The translations under genes and the position numbers were made by a program. The notes under the pieces were generated by a model. The model was not told where the DNA came from. It did not search any database and worked only from the letters and a program-made list of their open reading frames with translations. This document shows, piece by piece, positions 5,925-7,198 of a stretch of DNA of 7,198 bases. Positions within the stretch are counted from its first letter, which is position 1. Each line of letters begins with the position of its first letter. Source of the stretch: Planctomycetota bacterium. Lineage in GTDB: Bacteria > Planctomycetota > UBA1135. Location: the NCBI GenBank assembly GCA_027021325.1, contig JALUUN010000559.1:1-7198 (forward strand), given 5' to 3'.

Positions 5925-6664
5925 CGCAGGAACAGAGCGCGCAGCTCCCGGGCCTGCGCCCGGAGATCGGTCTCCTTCCAGTCCGCCGTCGGCACCGGAT
6001 CCAGAACGTCGGCGCGCACCAGGCCGGGGCGGGGGATCCAGGCGCCCATGGGCAGGACGGCCTCCACTCCCCGGTAGATCAGAGGCACGACGGGCGCACC
6101 GGTCTCAGCGGCGAGGTGGAAGGGGCCCATCTTGAAGTCCTGCAGGCCGCCGCGCCGGGAGCGGGTGCCCTCGGGGGCGACGATCAGACGGCAGTTCTGG
6201 CGGCGGATGCGCTCCGCGGCTTCCTGGAGGGTACGCAGGGCCTCCTCGCGGTTGCGCCGGTCGATGGGAATCATGCCGCAGACCCGCATGGCGAAGCCGA
6301 GGATCGGAATGCGGTCGAACTCCCTCTTGTAGAGGACGGTGCCGTTGCGCGGCCACAGCGCGGTCACCAGCCAGAGATCCAGGAGGGAGACGTGGTTGAA
6401 GAGGATCAGGGCCGGGCCGGGGCCCTCCAGGCGTTCCCGGCCGTGGACCTCCAGGCGCACCCCCATGAGGGCCAGTCCGCTGCGGCCCCAGAAGCGGATG
6501 AGGACGTGGCGCAGGTCCGCCAGGCGCCGGGGCCAGAGCAGGAGGAACAGGGCACCGAGGAGGGGGTAGAGGAAAGACCAGAAGGCCAGGGGGAGGAGGA
6601 TCAGGACACCTCTCCAGCGGCCCCCCGGCGGCGGCGGGCTCCACTCCCGGGGCGGTTCCGTCAT
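5876..6664 (-). CDS. plsC: 1-acyl-sn-glycerol-3-phosphate acyltransferase, PlsC family (262 aa)
   Basis: This enzyme is expected to acylate lysophosphatidic acid to phosphatidic acid at the membrane, in phospholipid synthesis. All usual blocks are present: NHVSLLD with H91 and D96 (the HX4D motif), the acyl-acceptor region YKREFDRIPILGFA at 112-125, EGTRS at 165-169, and VPLIYRG further on. A hydrophobic stretch at about 20-44 (VLILLPLAFWSFLYPLLG...) is a probable membrane segment. I chose the ATG at 6664 over one 22 codons upstream because it forms a 4-base ATGA overlap with the stop of the preceding gene; the longer form would add an Arg/Pro-rich segment inside that gene. Substrate is assigned from the family; lysophospholipid or ornithine-lipid acyltransferases share these motifs. 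It is cotranscribed with the glutamate-synthase-like gene and convergent with the SDR gene. Confidence 0.9.
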   Translation of the reverse strand: MTEPPREWSPPPPGGRWRGVLILLPLAFWSFLYPLLGALFLLLWPRRLADLRHVLIRFWGRSGLALMGVRLEVHGRERLEGPGPALILFNHVSLLDLWLVTALWPRNGTVLYKREFDRIPILGFAMRVCGMIPIDRRNREEALRTLQEAAERIRRQNCRLIVAPEGTRSRRGGLQDFKMGPFHLAAETGAPVVPLIYRGVEAVLPMGAWIPRPGLVRADVLDPVPTADWKETDLRAQARELRALFLRYLPPAPGSEPCEART

Positions 6665-7198
6665 GCTGCGGTGGAGTCCTCGAGGAAACGCCGGAGGGCG
6701 GCCTCCTCTTCGGGAGGGGGGCAGCACCATTCCGGCCGGTAGTCGTAGTGTTCGCAGGCCGTGCGGCTGCGGAGCTGCCCGTCGAGGATCTCGATCCGTT
6801 CCCCCGAGATCAGGGCCGGATGGGGGACGCCGCAGGCGTGGCTCAGCCAGGTGAGCTCCCGGCGCAGAGTGAGCAGGTAGTTGGCGCAGCGCGCCGCCTT
6901 GGAGGAGGGGTCCAGCCCCCGGGCCAGCCAGCGGCTCTGGGTTGCGACGCCCGTCGGGCAGTGGCCGGTATGGCAGCGTTGCGCCTGGACGCAGCCGATG
7001 CTGAGCATGGCCTCGCGTCCGACCTGGATCATGTCGCAGCCCATGGCCAGGGCGAAGAGGGCGCTCTGGGGAAAGCCGAGCTTGCCGGAACCCAGGAAGA
7101 CGACCCGGTGCTGGAGGCCCCGCTCGGCGAAGATCCGGAACACCCGGGTGAAGGCGGCCTTGAAGGGCAGGGCCACGTGGTCGGTGAAAACCATGGGT
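6661..7198 (-). CDS. FMN-binding glutamate synthase-like protein, C-terminal part
   Basis: The gene enters from the right edge; the reading frame is open to 7198, so the true start is outside. About 178 residues are visible. They match the end of the FMN-binding synthase domain found in glutamate synthase large subunits and in smaller stand-alone relatives. Counting from the Met at 7194, the stretch GSGKLGFPQSALFALAMGCD (35-54) is typical of the FMN-phosphate part of the barrel. Cysteines 68, 74 and 79 have the C-x5-C-x4-C spacing that binds the 3Fe-4S cluster in GltB, followed by PTGVATQ. The short C-terminus (about 100 residues after the cluster) lacks the GltB beta-helix domain, so it is more likely a stand-alone relative than a true GltB. 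Activity is unassigned. It ends with a TGA overlapping the plsC ATG. Confidence 0.85.
   Translation of the reverse strand, partial: PMVFTDHVALPFKAAFTRVFRIFAERGLQHRVVFLGSGKLGFPQSALFALAMGCDMIQVGREAMLSIGCVQAQRCHTGHCPTGVATQSRWLARGLDPSSKAARCANYLLTLRRELTWLSHACGVPHPALISGERIEILDGQLRSRTACEHYDYRPEWCCPPPEEEAALRRFLEDSTAA

Noticed and set aside
5939..5959. GCGCAG-CTCCCGGGC-CTGCGC inverted repeat after the SDR stop as a terminator
   Set aside because: There is no T-tract on either strand and it lies inside the plsC coding region, so it is probably a by-product of GC-rich codons.

Overview
This is a very GC-rich bacterial window with tightly packed, overlapping genes and few Shine-Dalgarno sites. It has three parts: a tandem pair of secreted-protein genes at the left, a fatty-acid (beta-oxidation) operon in the middle, and a convergent lipid/FMN-enzyme operon at the right. 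The organism cannot be named from the sequence. The secreted protein, with a short signal peptide and a Gly/Ser/Asn-rich beta-type C-terminal domain, recalls proteins seen in Planctomycetota and similar GC-rich environmental lineages; that is inference only.

Left (1-1760, minus strand). A complete gene for a 366-residue secreted protein of unknown function is followed, in the direction of transcription, by an intrinsic terminator. A second gene then begins whose visible first 30 codons are identical. Bases 1-206 and 1543-1748 match without gaps, with five substitutions that all lie in the untranslated leader. The match stops at the transcription start I predict from a pair of conserved -35/-10 elements just upstream of each copy.

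Middle (1790-5924, plus strand). Divergent from the secreted-protein gene is a three-gene operon joined by stop/start overlaps (TGATG, then ATGA). It encodes a TetR-family repressor resembling Bacillus FadR, a FadN-type 3-hydroxyacyl-CoA dehydrogenase/enoyl-CoA hydratase, and an HSDL2-like short-chain dehydrogenase whose usual catalytic Ser is Ala. The likely logic is acyl-CoA-responsive control of fatty-acid breakdown. No thiolase or acyl-CoA dehydrogenase is in the window.

Right (5876-7198, minus strand). A PlsC-type acyltransferase follows the C-terminal part of an FMN/Fe-S glutamate-synthase-like protein with a 4-base ATGA overlap. The plsC 3' end overlaps the 3' end of the dehydrogenase gene by 49 bases on the opposite strand.

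Most of the window is recognisable metabolism. The less ordinary points are the duplicated leader/signal-peptide module, the Ser-to-Ala change, and the compact repressor-first fad operon. I saw no CRISPR array, tRNA, rRNA, insertion sequence or defence system.
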